Shown here: piece after piece, positions 7,717 to 16,513 of the stretch | Position numbering within the stretch: position 1 is the first letter of the stretch | How the letters are laid out: the number at the start of each line of letters is the position of its first letter | Assembly (NCBI GenBank): GCA_013205565.1 | Contig: JABMMM010000022.1 | Location: 1-35,085, forward strand | Reading direction: 5' to 3' | Origin: Alcaligenaceae bacterium | GTDB lineage: Bacteria > Pseudomonadota > Gammaproteobacteria > Burkholderiales > Burkholderiaceae_B | Length of the DNA: 35,085 bases | Translations under genes and position numbers: made by a program | The notes under the pieces: generated by a model | Told to the model about the DNA's origin: nothing | The model's database searches: none | What the model saw: the letters and a program-made list of their open reading frames with translations, nothing else

Positions 7717-9212
7717 TGATGCCTGTTGGGCAAGCGCTGGCGAGTGCTGGGCAAGAGCCTAAATGCAGCCGTGCTGGTCAGGGTCTTGCTGAGCGCCAGT
7801 CTTTATTTGCCAGCGATGCGTCTGGACAAGTCCTACCGCTGGGTTTACTTTTGTGCGCGCTTGGCGCGCTGGCTTGGGTGCTTTCGCTCAATCTCGGGCG
7901 TTTGGTCCACAACAAAGGCTCTCTGTTACGCGCAACCGATGCAGCGGTGTATTCAGCTGCAGTGGTGCAGGCGCGCGCACTGAATCTGCATGCCTATTTA
8001 AACCGTGCGCAACTCGCGCAGCAAGTGGCGATGGCGCATTTGATCACAACGGCGTCGGCCGAACGTTACCGAGCAACGCTTGCTCAACAGGCGTCTCGTT
8101 TTAATCCTCCAGCTACGTTAATCGGTTTTCTTTTTGCCCCACAACATGCCGCCGCTTATTTGTCTGCCAAAGCGGGTGGGGTAACCGATCGGGTGGCGCT
8201 TGGCCAGTTAGCCCAGGCCTTCGCTCGTCATGATGAGGTCATCCACCAAGTGCTTGAGCGTGTACGCCACGAGCAGCTTAAGCGTTTGATGGCGGTTCGT
8301 CAGCATGTCTTAATCGATGTGCTTGTTAAAAACGTAGGAGCCAGTGGCTCAAGTTTAAAGGGCACTACGACCGAGGCACTCGGACTTGAGGCTAATTTAG
8401 TCATTGACGAGTTGCCAGGTTTTATCTCAAGATTTTCGGGGTCAGACGCACGCTGGCAAGCTTTACTCAAGCGTGCCTCAAAAAAGTATGGCTTTTTAGA
8501 TGATCGTAATCAGACCACCCGTAATCTTTGGGCGGTCAACATCAAATGCCCCCATAAACGCCATGAGTTACGTCGCAAAGGCTCAACCCGAGTGAGTCCA
8601 AAGGGTCAATGGTCGGTGCAAGATAATCAGTCGTATCACGCCTTGCGCCATAACAGGTGGATTGGTTGCTATCAGCGCGAATATCCGATGGGCTGGGCCT
8701 TAGTGAGCAATACCGTTCGTCAGCATCCAACGCAAAACGACAACGACCTCTTAAACGACGCGCCTCAAAACTTTTCGCAACAAGCATTTTGGCGTTGGGT
8801 CGGTGAGCAGGCGCAAGGCGGCTGGAACATCTTTTCGGGTGGTGACAATCATTTGGCACGCCTGTGGGCCAAGCAGGCCGAGCTGCGCTGGGCCACGCAA
8901 GGTTTGCCTAGCTATACCGCGCTGACACCTAAGCGCGGGGCTTCGCTGCGTTTGGGCTTGGTGGTTAAGCAACAAAGCGCGTTGGTGCATGCTGGCACGC
9001 CAGCAGAAGAACGGCGCTTTGCTGCTAAGTTTAGTCCAACAGCAGCTGAACGAGTTCAGGCCTTGCACAGCCGTGCCGCCGCCGAAACTTATTTTGAAGC
9101 GCCTTCATCACGACTTCTGGGGTTCACGGCCGCGCCGAGTTTGTTCCAACCTTTTTGGAAAGCGCGCTTGATTGATTATTCTGCACTGCCGGTGCAAAGC
9201 AAGACTCCATGA
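7716..9212 (+). CDS. TadG-like Flp pilus assembly protein
   Basis: The 498-residue protein has one N-terminal membrane helix in a TadE/G-like context: GQVLPLGLLLCALGALAW, then LVHNKGSLLRATDAAVYSAA, which is the typical N-terminus of TadG family proteins. The remainder is predicted periplasmic. It shows no von Willebrand A metal-ion motif that I can find, although many TadG proteins have one. It starts at ATG 7716, whose A is the last base of the pilin stop, or at the adjacent GTG 7713. It ends in a 4-nt ATGA overlap with the next gene, so it is translationally coupled on both sides. A minor-pilin or assembly role is inferred from position. Confidence 0.7.
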   Translation: MMPVGQALASAGQEPKCSRAGQGLAERQSLFASDASGQVLPLGLLLCALGALAWVLSLNLGRLVHNKGSLLRATDAAVYSAAVVQARALNLHAYLNRAQLAQQVAMAHLITTASAERYRATLAQQASRFNPPATLIGFLFAPQHAAAYLSAKAGGVTDRVALGQLAQAFARHDEVIHQVLERVRHEQLKRLMAVRQHVLIDVLVKNVGASGSSLKGTTTEALGLEANLVIDELPGFISRFSGSDARWQALLKRASKKYGFLDDRNQTTRNLWAVNIKCPHKRHELRRKGSTRVSPKGQWSVQDNQSYHALRHNRWIGCYQREYPMGWALVSNTVRQHPTQNDNDLLNDAPQNFSQQAFWRWVGEQAQGGWNIFSGGDNHLARLWAKQAELRWATQGLPSYTALTPKRGASLRLGLVVKQQSALVHAGTPAEERRFAAKFSPTAAERVQALHSRAAAETYFEAPSSRLLGFTAAPSLFQPFWKARLIDYSALPVQSKTP

Positions 9213-9811
9213 GTGTTCGCTTGATCAAACATCGGTGCGCAGGACAAGCTAGTTTCGAAGCGTTGCTGGTCATTGCGTTGGGGTTGAGTCTGCTTGTCAG
9301 CATTCAGGTAGTTGGAAACCTTCGGTCGGTGACGCTTGATTTACTTGCCGAAAGTCGCTTTTTATCGTCTCTGCCGCAGGAAGAACTTAAAAAGCAGCAG
9401 CTAGCGGCGCATACGTTAGCCGACGAAGCGCTGTACAGCACGCAGCAGCGAACAATCGAGCGTCAAGTTGGCTTTGATTCAAGCTGGGTGTTACGCGCCA
9501 CCGCACACGCTAAACCGGCGGCGCCTCTGGTTTTTCAAGCCAGGACAAATCGTCTTCAGCAGTCACTGAAGCGTCATAGTTTTTTGGTGTCAGGCGCAGG
9601 GAATGCACACTCGATTCAAGAGGCGCAAAACACCATTGCTCAGTCAGAGTCGCTTTGGCAAAAGCCAGCGTTAGAGTCAAAAGCACTGATTGCAGCAAGT
9701 GCGCTTCGACTCACACCAATCGACCTTGCCTGGGGCCGTGCCAAGGTAACAACCGACTGGCTCTCGCCGTGGGCCGCTGAGGTTCCAGAGCGCGCCTTTG
9801 TCAAACCGTAA
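9209..9811 (+). CDS. TadE/TadF-like minor pseudopilin
   Basis: The 200-residue product has a short basic leader and the motif CAG|QASFEALLVIALGLSLL. Processing after Gly12 would put Glu17 at +5, the type IVb prepilin signature shared with the Flp protein. The remaining 160 residues are predicted extracytoplasmic and are rich in Ala and Gln. TadE and TadF are minor pseudopilins processed by the prepilin peptidase and needed for pilus assembly. E and F cannot be distinguished here and only one copy exists in the operon. Its start overlaps the preceding stop by 4 nt. Confidence 0.7.
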   Translation: MSVRLIKHRCAGQASFEALLVIALGLSLLVSIQVVGNLRSVTLDLLAESRFLSSLPQEELKKQQLAAHTLADEALYSTQQRTIERQVGFDSSWVLRATAHAKPAAPLVFQARTNRLQQSLKRHSFLVSGAGNAHSIQEAQNTIAQSESLWQKPALESKALIAASALRLTPIDLAWGRAKVTTDWLSPWAAEVPERAFVKP

Positions 9812-9827
9812 CCTGTGCAGATTCCTT

Positions 9828-10658
9828 ATGCTAAATACGCTTAATTTTTTGATTTGCCTCAATGTTCAAGGGCTGCCCGCCACGCGATGGCTGATTGCCG
9901 CTGCTCTTTGCACCACGCATACTTTTGCCTTTGGCCTAGAAGCCTTAAACACCCCGCGGCTGCCGCCAACGCTTGAGCGAACTGCGATCTTGCACAGCAC
10001 GCAGTGGCAAGGCCTTGCGCTTGACCTTGAGCGCGTGTTTAGTCAAACCTCTCTTAAGATAATTCTTGAACAACTAGCAGCCGTTCTGCCGCCCCAAACA
10101 CCTGTTTGGTTTGAGCACGGTGTGGCCCAGGCAAGTTGGACCACGTTTAAAAACGCTTCCGCTCAGGACGCCGTCACTGTCGACTCTGTCTCTACTGCGC
10201 CTGCCTCCAACCCTCTGGCAGGCAACGTTTCCCACGCGCTCTATCTATGGGCAAACGAAAGTGGGCAAACCGAAGGTTTGTTTTCAAGTCTTGGCTTTGG
10301 CGGCGCGGCCACCATGGCTGCAACCGAAACGCGTGGTGAGCCTCGGTTCGACTCAGGTCAGCGTAAGTCAGGGGTGCTGGCAACAAGTTCGGCGTGGTTA
10401 CCTCCCGGATCGGTGCAACTGTTTGGTCTGCAAGATCGCGCTGCAGGCGGTTTAGCGTCGTTGCAAGCCTTTAACGTTCCGGTTGGTCGTACCGAGTTGT
10501 TGCATCAGCTTAGGGCGTACGCCCGCCAACACGGCTGGCGAGGGCAAGGAGAAGAGTTGATTTTTTTAAGAGGCTCTAAACGCCTGCAGTTTGAAATTGA
10601 TGCCAGTCTGGGTCAAACGAACGTAGTGACTTATGAAACCGAACAGGACTCGCTTTGA
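9828..10658 (+). CDS. Unrecognised exported protein of the tad operon
   Basis: I do not recognise this 276-residue protein. It has a probable signal peptide (hydrophobic around WLIAAALCTTHTFAFG, residues 22-37). A middle region is rich in Ser, Ala and Gly. The last 80 residues look like a compact alpha/beta domain (ELLHQLRAYARQHGWRGQGE, then EELIFLRGSKRLQFEI). No lipobox is visible. It lies between the TadE-like gene and cpaB, where some tad loci encode secretin-associated or TadG-type proteins, so a periplasmic role in pilus assembly is the simplest inference. The ATG at 9828 is preferred to a TTG at 9798; neither has a strong ribosome-binding site. Confidence 0.6.
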   Translation: MLNTLNFLICLNVQGLPATRWLIAAALCTTHTFAFGLEALNTPRLPPTLERTAILHSTQWQGLALDLERVFSQTSLKIILEQLAAVLPPQTPVWFEHGVAQASWTTFKNASAQDAVTVDSVSTAPASNPLAGNVSHALYLWANESGQTEGLFSSLGFGGAATMAATETRGEPRFDSGQRKSGVLATSSAWLPPGSVQLFGLQDRAAGGLASLQAFNVPVGRTELLHQLRAYARQHGWRGQGEELIFLRGSKRLQFEIDASLGQTNVVTYETEQDSL

Positions 10659-11530
10659 AACTGACGATGGCTCGACGCAATGTGGTGTTAATCGCGATCT
10701 CTGTTGCACTGGGCTGCGTGTCGGCCTGGGCGATCGAGAGGCATCTTTCAGAAAAGTCAAACGAACTAGAGTTGCGCACACGAACGGACAAGGTGGTTCG
10801 TGTCGTTGCAGCGCGAGACCTGTCACGCGGCACTCTGATCAATCTAGAAGATCTAGCGAAGAACGAGTTTCCGTCGAGTTGGGTGGGCTCAGACTCCATC
10901 GAATTGAGTGAGGCACACCTCGCGCAGGGCAAGCATTTAAGTGTCGACTTAAAAGCGGGCCAATTATTGATGCAAATCCATTTGACCGAGCGTGCTCAGC
11001 CAGCGCTAGCCAGCCGCTTAAGTCCCGACAAACGCGCGGTCACGATTGCGGTTGATTTATTGAGCTCAATGTCGGGGCTGCTGCAGCCAGGCGATCGTGT
11101 CGATTTATTTGTCTCTTTTGAATATAAAGGACAACGCACAACCGCAGCCTTATTGCAAAGTGTCGAGGTCTTAGCAACAGGCCAGCAAACGCGCTCAAGC
11201 AGCGACACTGCGGCAAGTTCTGAGCCCCAATTCTCGACCGTCACGCTGGCGGTCTCGCATGCCGACGCGACAAAGCTGGTGGCGGCGAGACAAGGTGGCA
11301 CGATCACCGCCGTGTTAAGTCACGAAACCGCTGAGCCGCTTCAAGCCAATCGCTCAGTCTTGGCAGATCATTTGCCAGGTCTGTTGGGCTTGGGGACCGA
11401 AAAGGGGCCAACGCCTGTCGAGGTGATCTATGGCGATCGGCTGGCCTCAGAGTTATCGCCAGCGGGGGGGCCAGACTGGACGCAATGGGCCGGTGACAAA
11501 GGGCTGTTAGCACCAGGGGGTGACCAATGA
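10655..11530 (+). CDS. cpaB: CpaB/RcpC Flp pilus assembly protein
   Basis: The 291-residue product has an N-terminal membrane helix (about residues 9-27) followed by a SAF domain (VVRVVAARDLSRGTLINLED) and the RcpC-type core LLSSMSGLLQPGDRVDLFVS. CpaB is periplasmic and is thought to link the secretin to the inner-membrane platform. The start is TTG at 10655, overlapping the previous stop as TTGA and preceded by AGGA (10645-10648) at a 6-nt spacing. The ATG at 10667 would leave that site 18 nt away. It ends in an ATGA overlap with the secretin gene. Confidence 0.85.
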   Translation: MKLTMARRNVVLIAISVALGCVSAWAIERHLSEKSNELELRTRTDKVVRVVAARDLSRGTLINLEDLAKNEFPSSWVGSDSIELSEAHLAQGKHLSVDLKAGQLLMQIHLTERAQPALASRLSPDKRAVTIAVDLLSSMSGLLQPGDRVDLFVSFEYKGQRTTAALLQSVEVLATGQQTRSSSDTAASSEPQFSTVTLAVSHADATKLVAARQGGTITAVLSHETAEPLQANRSVLADHLPGLLGLGTEKGPTPVEVIYGDRLASELSPAGGPDWTQWAGDKGLLAPGGDQ

Positions 11531-12945
11531 CAAGCACCCGCGATATGCCGGCGTTGTGGTCTTTTCGCGCGCGAAGCGGGCTGTTTGCCGTGAGCCTCTC
11601 GCTTTGCAGTGCAACGCTTTGGGCGAGTGAACCGCAGCGTTTGGATCTTGAAATGGGTGCCTCTAGCGTTCTCAAACTTAGGGGGGTCACCAGAATTGCT
11701 GTGGGGAACAGCCAAATTGTTCAGGCAACGGCGGTAAACCCACGCGAGGTATTGATTTTTGGAAAAGCGCGCGGGGCCACCACAGTTGATATTTGGGTCT
11801 CTGACAATAAGCGCGCGTCTTATCGTGTGTTTGTGGCACCCGAGGGCTTAGGCAGAGTGCAAGAAGAAATCACGCGGCTGCTAAAAAACATTCCGCAAGC
11901 CCGCAGCAGAATCGCGGGTGACAAACTCGTCATTGAGGGCGAGGATCTGACCGACGCAGACCAGGCGCGTATTGCAAATTTAGCCAAGCGCTATCCAGAG
12001 ATTGTTGATTTCACGAGTCAGTTGGGTTGGGACAAAATGATTTTATTAGACGTGCAAGTGCTTGAGTTACCCAGCTCGCGTATGCAAGAGTTAGGTATTC
12101 GCTGGGATCCTTCGTCGCAAGGAGGCTTGAATGCAGGTCTGGCCTGGGAAGGCGGGTCGACCTCAGTGGCTCAGCGTCCGGGCGATGCGGGGCTGGCAGT
12201 CCCCTTTCCGTTATCTCAGGCGGCAGGATACTTGGGCTTAAACACCTTGCTGTCGGCGCGGTTGGCGGCGCTGTCAAAAGCAGGTGAGGCCGTAGTCTTG
12301 GCGCAACCGCAGCTATTAGCGCGTAGCGGTTCAACCGCCAGTTTTTTAGCCGGCGGCGAAGTGCCCTATGCCTCGGTGGATAAAGACGGTAAATCGACCA
12401 CGACCTTCAAGAAATACGGTGTCTCTTTAAATATCACCCCGCATGCCGATCGTAACGCGGGGATTCGGTCTCGTATCGAGATCGAAGTCAGTTCGGTCGA
12501 TACATCTATCACTGTCCCAGGCGGACCCGCCTTGAAAATCCGCAAAGCCTCGACCGAGTTCAATGTACGGTCAGGGCAAACCTTAGTGCTTGGCGGCTTT
12601 ATCTCGCGCGAACGCTCGCGCGACCGCGATGGCTTGCCCGGGGGTGTTGATATTCCGATTCTTGGAGGGCTGTTTGGTGTCAAGCGCGAGCAAGAACGAC
12701 ACACCGAACTTGCGATTTTTGTTACCCCTGTGATTGTCGATCCGCATCATCCGGCGATGGCTGCCCGCGTGGCAAACGGGCAGGGGTTCGTGCAAAGCTC
12801 GTTTCCCGACGCGCCAAAGCTCAATACGCCCATCGCGACTGAGCAACAGTCGCAGCAATGGGAGCCACAGCCCGAGGCAGGCACTGTGCAGCCAAACCTG
12901 GGGTCGCAGTGGGAAGACGCAAGCGCGGCCACTGAAGCTCGCTGA
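11527..12945 (+). CDS. cpaC: CpaC/RcpA outer-membrane secretin of the Tad pilus
   Basis: The 472-residue product has a signal peptide ending near WASEP (residue 35). A pilus/MSHA-type N-terminal domain follows (VLKLRGVTRIAVGNSQIV), then a BON-like segment and the secretin core. The core includes VVLAQPQLLARSGSTASFLAGGEVP as two family landmarks, the FNVRSGQTLVLGGFISRE hairpin and the terminal ELAIFVTPVIVDP. It forms the outer-membrane channel through which the Flp pilus passes. The C-terminal 60 residues are Gln/Pro-rich and probably disordered. No RcpB/pilotin gene is adjacent. Confidence 0.9.
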   Translation: MTSTRDMPALWSFRARSGLFAVSLSLCSATLWASEPQRLDLEMGASSVLKLRGVTRIAVGNSQIVQATAVNPREVLIFGKARGATTVDIWVSDNKRASYRVFVAPEGLGRVQEEITRLLKNIPQARSRIAGDKLVIEGEDLTDADQARIANLAKRYPEIVDFTSQLGWDKMILLDVQVLELPSSRMQELGIRWDPSSQGGLNAGLAWEGGSTSVAQRPGDAGLAVPFPLSQAAGYLGLNTLLSARLAALSKAGEAVVLAQPQLLARSGSTASFLAGGEVPYASVDKDGKSTTTFKKYGVSLNITPHADRNAGIRSRIEIEVSSVDTSITVPGGPALKIRKASTEFNVRSGQTLVLGGFISRERSRDRDGLPGGVDIPILGGLFGVKREQERHTELAIFVTPVIVDPHHPAMAARVANGQGFVQSSFPDAPKLNTPIATEQQSQQWEPQPEAGTVQPNLGSQWEDASAATEAR

Positions 12946-12994
12946 GTGCGACTGTCAATCAATAATTTGTCACTTGTTAGAGAAAGGATTTCAC

Positions 12995-14761
12995 TTGATT
13001 GAATTAGATCTATTTTTTGAAGATGGAACGCGTCGACGCGGTAAATTCGAAGTGCCGGTGGTAATGGGTCGCGCTTCTGATTGCGGGATTCAGGTCTCCC
13101 ACTGGCGCATCGCTCGACAACACTTGCGCATCTCGCGCGCGGAAGATGGCTTTCATGTCGATGATTTGGGCTCGATCCTTGGTACCCGCATCAACGGCAA
13201 CCGTATCACTCGGTATGGCCCTCTTAAAAAATCAGATGAAATTATTGTCGGGCCGTGTCTACTTCGTCTTGCGGCACCTCTCGTGCAAAAGGCTGCGTCG
13301 GTGGTTGTGTGCAACGAAGGCACGCCCACCGAACTCAATCGCTTGCGACAGCAAAGCGAACAGTCCCAGCACGCCATCGTGAATCAAAACACAGGTCAAA
13401 ATCACAGGTTGCAAGAGCAGTACGCTCAAGTTCAGCCTCGGCACGATCATCAAACCAGTACCCAACACGATACGAACGGCGACACGAGTGGGGTCACCAA
13501 CGGTGAGGTACAAAACGACTCCGCACAGAAAGACTTGCGTCAAGAGTTGCGTGCGGGGCTGATTCGGGCGTTTGATTTAAGGCGTAACGATGTCGCAACA
13601 CTTTCTGAAAGCGCGTTAAAGGGGCAGGCGCAGGCATGCGTCTCTGAGCTTCTTGAAAAAAGCCACGCAACGCTTAGCCAGTCTGAGCGACAACGGGTGC
13701 TTAAACTCGTCGTCGACGAGGCGATTGGCTTGGGCGTGCTTGAAGAGCTTCTTGAGGACGGTACCGTGACCGAAGTCATGGTGAATCGGTTTGACGAGAT
13801 TTATGTTGAGATCAACGGCACGTTACGCAAACACTCGTTACAGTTTAGTGATGAGCAAGCGGTGCGCAGCGTGATCGAACGCATTGTGTACCCGCTCGGC
13901 CGCAGAATTGACGAGGCCTCGCCGATGGTGGACGCACGCTTACCCGACGGCTCGCGCCTGAACGCAGTTTTACCTCCGATCTCTGTCAGGGGCGCAAGCC
14001 TGACCATCCGAAAATTTCCTAAAAAGCGTTTGCAAATGCAAGATCTTGTCGCACAGCAAACCTTGCCAGCTGCGCTGGCTGATTTTTTACGGCTTTGCGT
14101 TGAGCGGCGCTTAAATATTCTGGTTTCTGGCGGAACGGGCTCGGGCAAAACGACTTTACTTAATATTTTGGCTGGCTTTGTTGACCCACTGCAAAGAATC
14201 GTCACAATTGAAGATTCGGCAGAGTTGTCGATACAGCACCCGCATGTTGTCACGCTTGAAGCACGCACGGCAAACTCTGAAGGACAGGGTGCCGTGACCA
14301 TTCGCGACTTGGTTAAAAATGCGTTAAGAATGCGCCCTGATCGTATCGTGGTCGGAGAGGTCAGAAGCGTCGAGGCGCTTGATATGTTGGCTGCGATGAA
14401 CACTGGCCACGATGGCTCGCTCACAACTTTACATGCCAACAGCCCGCGTGACGCGTTGTCGCGTCTTGAAACCATGGTCTTGAGCGCGAATGTCGCGCTG
14501 CCTTTGCAAGCCATCCGAGAGCAAATCGGTTCGGCGCTTCAAATAGTGGTGCAGCAAACAAGATTGGCAAATGGCCGTCGAGTCATCACGGGTTTAGCTG
14601 AGATCTCTGGGGTTGAATCTGGTGTCGTCCAAACGCAGCAACTCGTGCGCTTTGATGCCAAGAGTCAAAGCTTGGTTGGCATCGGCTTAAGGCCCGCTTT
14701 TTTTGAAAAATTAGAGCGGCCGCCTGAACGCTCAATGACGAACTGGTTTTTGCGGACATGA
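12995..14761 (+). CDS. cpaF: CpaF/TadA secretion ATPase with N-terminal FHA domain
   Basis: The 588-residue cytoplasmic motor combines an FHA domain (about residues 1-95), a Gln/His/Asn-rich linker (about 100-175) and a CpaF ATPase. Walker A is GGTGSGKT at 379-386, with an Asp box (IEDSAEL), a Walker B region (MRPDRIVVGEVRS) and a His box (GHDGSLTTLHAN). Ordinary CpaF has no FHA domain. In this FHA the phosphothreonine-contact pattern is partly lost: G25-R26 and H43 remain, but the Ser of SxxH is Ala40 and the Asn of NGT is Leu62. The start is TTG at 12995, with AGAAAGGA at 12981-12988 and a 6-nt spacer; the longer open frame overlaps the secretin gene and is rejected. It couples to tadB by ATGA. 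Confidence 0.9.
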   Translation: MIELDLFFEDGTRRRGKFEVPVVMGRASDCGIQVSHWRIARQHLRISRAEDGFHVDDLGSILGTRINGNRITRYGPLKKSDEIIVGPCLLRLAAPLVQKAASVVVCNEGTPTELNRLRQQSEQSQHAIVNQNTGQNHRLQEQYAQVQPRHDHQTSTQHDTNGDTSGVTNGEVQNDSAQKDLRQELRAGLIRAFDLRRNDVATLSESALKGQAQACVSELLEKSHATLSQSERQRVLKLVVDEAIGLGVLEELLEDGTVTEVMVNRFDEIYVEINGTLRKHSLQFSDEQAVRSVIERIVYPLGRRIDEASPMVDARLPDGSRLNAVLPPISVRGASLTIRKFPKKRLQMQDLVAQQTLPAALADFLRLCVERRLNILVSGGTGSGKTTLLNILAGFVDPLQRIVTIEDSAELSIQHPHVVTLEARTANSEGQGAVTIRDLVKNALRMRPDRIVVGEVRSVEALDMLAAMNTGHDGSLTTLHANSPRDALSRLETMVLSANVALPLQAIREQIGSALQIVVQQTRLANGRRVITGLAEISGVESGVVQTQQLVRFDAKSQSLVGIGLRPAFFEKLERPPERSMTNWFLRT

Positions 14762-15603
14762 TCGTTTTAGGACTGTCGTGCGCCTGCCTGGCGGTTGCTC
14801 TAGCTGCCTGGATCAGTCAAAAGCTCTTTTATGAGGCCGCGCAACGCTATCAGAGCAGCTTTACCGAGCAGGCGCGTACAGAGCTCTCTGATCTCTTTGT
14901 TTTTGTTGACCTGACTCACTTGTGGCCGGCGCTGGTGTGCGGCGCGATCGGCGTCACGCTATTTTGTTGGCTGTTGACGCAAAGCGTCGTTTTTGCCTTG
15001 TCGCTTGGCGCCCTCAGTGTTTTCTTGCCACGTGTTGCGCTGACAAGTGCGTTAAGGCGTCGACAAAAACGTTTTGATCTGCAACTGCCCGAGTTGTTGT
15101 TAGCACTGTCGGGGTCGTTACGCGCAGGAGCGAGCTTAGCAGTCTCGCTTAAAAGTATTGTGCAAGATGCAACGACTCCGCTGTCTCAAGAGTTTGGTCT
15201 GGTCTTGCGAGAGCAGCGAATGGGTTTGAGCTTTGCGCAAACTCTCGAAAATCTGTACGTACGAATGCCGTCTGAGAGCGTCGAACTGGTCACGACGATG
15301 CTCATTGTTGGTACGCACTCGGGCGGCTCGCTTGCCGAATGTCTTGAACGTCTGTGCAGCAATTTGCTTGCACGACAACATTTGGAAGGAAAAATCGAAG
15401 TCATGACCGCGCAAGGAAAAATGCAGGCCTGGATTATGGGTGCGCTCCCGCTAGTGTTGCTGTTGGTCTTAAGTCAGATCGATCCGGTTTCGATTCACTT
15501 GCTGTTTACGACCACGCAAGGGCAGGGGGTGCTGTTGACGGTATGCGTGCTTGAAACACTTGGTGTTCTTTGTCTGCGTCGGATTTTAGCCATCCATGTC
15601 TAA
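14758..15603 (+). CDS. tadB: TadB inner-membrane platform protein
   Basis: The 281-residue T2SSF-domain protein has two hydrophobic segments near the N-terminus (residues 1-20 and about 55-95) and two near the C-terminus (about 225-281). Between them lies the conserved cytoplasmic region (LPELLLALSGSLRAGASL, then LVTTMLIVGTHSGGSLAECL). TadB and TadC form the membrane platform that couples the CpaF motor to pilin polymerisation. It overlaps cpaF by 4 nt and tadC by 8 nt, so all three are probably translated in a coupled way. Confidence 0.88.
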   Translation: MIVLGLSCACLAVALAAWISQKLFYEAAQRYQSSFTEQARTELSDLFVFVDLTHLWPALVCGAIGVTLFCWLLTQSVVFALSLGALSVFLPRVALTSALRRRQKRFDLQLPELLLALSGSLRAGASLAVSLKSIVQDATTPLSQEFGLVLREQRMGLSFAQTLENLYVRMPSESVELVTTMLIVGTHSGGSLAECLERLCSNLLARQHLEGKIEVMTAQGKMQAWIMGALPLVLLLVLSQIDPVSIHLLFTTTQGQGVLLTVCVLETLGVLCLRRILAIHV

Positions 15604-16513
15604 CCCATTCGTGGTGCTTGCATCGGTAGCAGGGGCTTGTGCAATCGCCGTTGCGCTTTATCTCTTTGTTCGCTTGGTCGTCGAACACTTTGAGCAGTCA
15701 CGACGCGCGGGTGTGTCGCCAAGCTTGAAGTCTTGGTTGTCAACCGATCTGTTGCAGCCCGCTCTTGCCCGCCTAGGGCGCGTATTACACCCGTTGATCA
15801 CCTGGAATCAGCGGCGCATTTTGTCGGGATTGCTTGTTCGAGCGGGTGTGCAGCACTTGGACTATGCGCAAGTCTTTGTGCTGCAGGCTTTGCTCTCGGT
15901 ACTTGCGCTGTGCGCCTTTTGCTTGCACGTTACGCTTGGGTTAGCCGAAGATCTTTTCACGCGGTTTGAGCTGAGTGTCTGGGGAGTTGGTGGCTTGTGT
16001 GCCTCGGCTGTGTGCTGGTGGTTACCCATTTTTTGGCTCAAGCGCCTGTATCGCCAACGCTTGGCTTCAATCGAACGTTCGTTACCTTTTTTCTTGGATA
16101 TGGTCGGCTTAGGTCTCGATGCAGGGCAAAATCTTCAGGCCGCGCTGCAAATGGCGAGCGAGCGTTTGCGACCCGGTGCGTTAAAAACTGAATGGCAGCA
16201 TACGTTGACAGATATTCGCTCGGGCCTTGCGCGGGCGCAGGCCCTCAGGCAATTGAGCGCGCGCGTTGAGCTGACGGCCTTACGCCAGCTCTTAGCCGCG
16301 TTGATTCAAGGTGAAGCGTTAGGTCTGGGCATGGCGCACATCATTGGAGTGTATGGGGCGCAACAACGCGCGCAACGCCTGATGGCAGCAGAAAAGCGGG
16401 CGCTTCAGGCGCCGGTCAAAATGCTTTTTCCACTGGCGTTGTTTATTTTTCCGTGTACGTTCCTGATCTTAGGATTTCCGGTGGTGGTGCAGCTCTTTGG
16501 CTTGCACGCTTGA
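15596..16513 (+). CDS. tadC: TadC inner-membrane platform protein
   Basis: The 305-residue second T2SSF-domain protein has an N-terminal helix (residues 5-27), a central hydrophobic pair (about 95-150) and a C-terminal helix ending VVQLFGLHA. The typical TadC stretch SLPFFLDMVGLGLDAGQN is followed by LRQLLAALIQGEALGLGM. It is the partner of TadB in the platform. It overlaps tadB by 8 nt and its TGA overlaps the likely TTG start of the DUF192 gene. Confidence 0.88.
   Translation: MSNPFVVLASVAGACAIAVALYLFVRLVVEHFEQSRRAGVSPSLKSWLSTDLLQPALARLGRVLHPLITWNQRRILSGLLVRAGVQHLDYAQVFVLQALLSVLALCAFCLHVTLGLAEDLFTRFELSVWGVGGLCASAVCWWLPIFWLKRLYRQRLASIERSLPFFLDMVGLGLDAGQNLQAALQMASERLRPGALKTEWQHTLTDIRSGLARAQALRQLSARVELTALRQLLAALIQGEALGLGMAHIIGVYGAQQRAQRLMAAEKRALQAPVKMLFPLALFIFPCTFLILGFPVVVQLFGLHA

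Noticed and set aside
12734-12994. 87-codon upstream extension of cpaF into the secretin gene
   Set aside because: It overlaps conserved secretin coding sequence, while TTG 12995 has a strong, well-spaced ribosome-binding site and begins directly at the FHA domain.
13801-14514. Reverse-strand frame of 237 codons inside cpaF
   Set aside because: The forward frame encodes conserved ATPase motifs throughout; the reverse product is Ser/Arg-rich with no recognisable domain.
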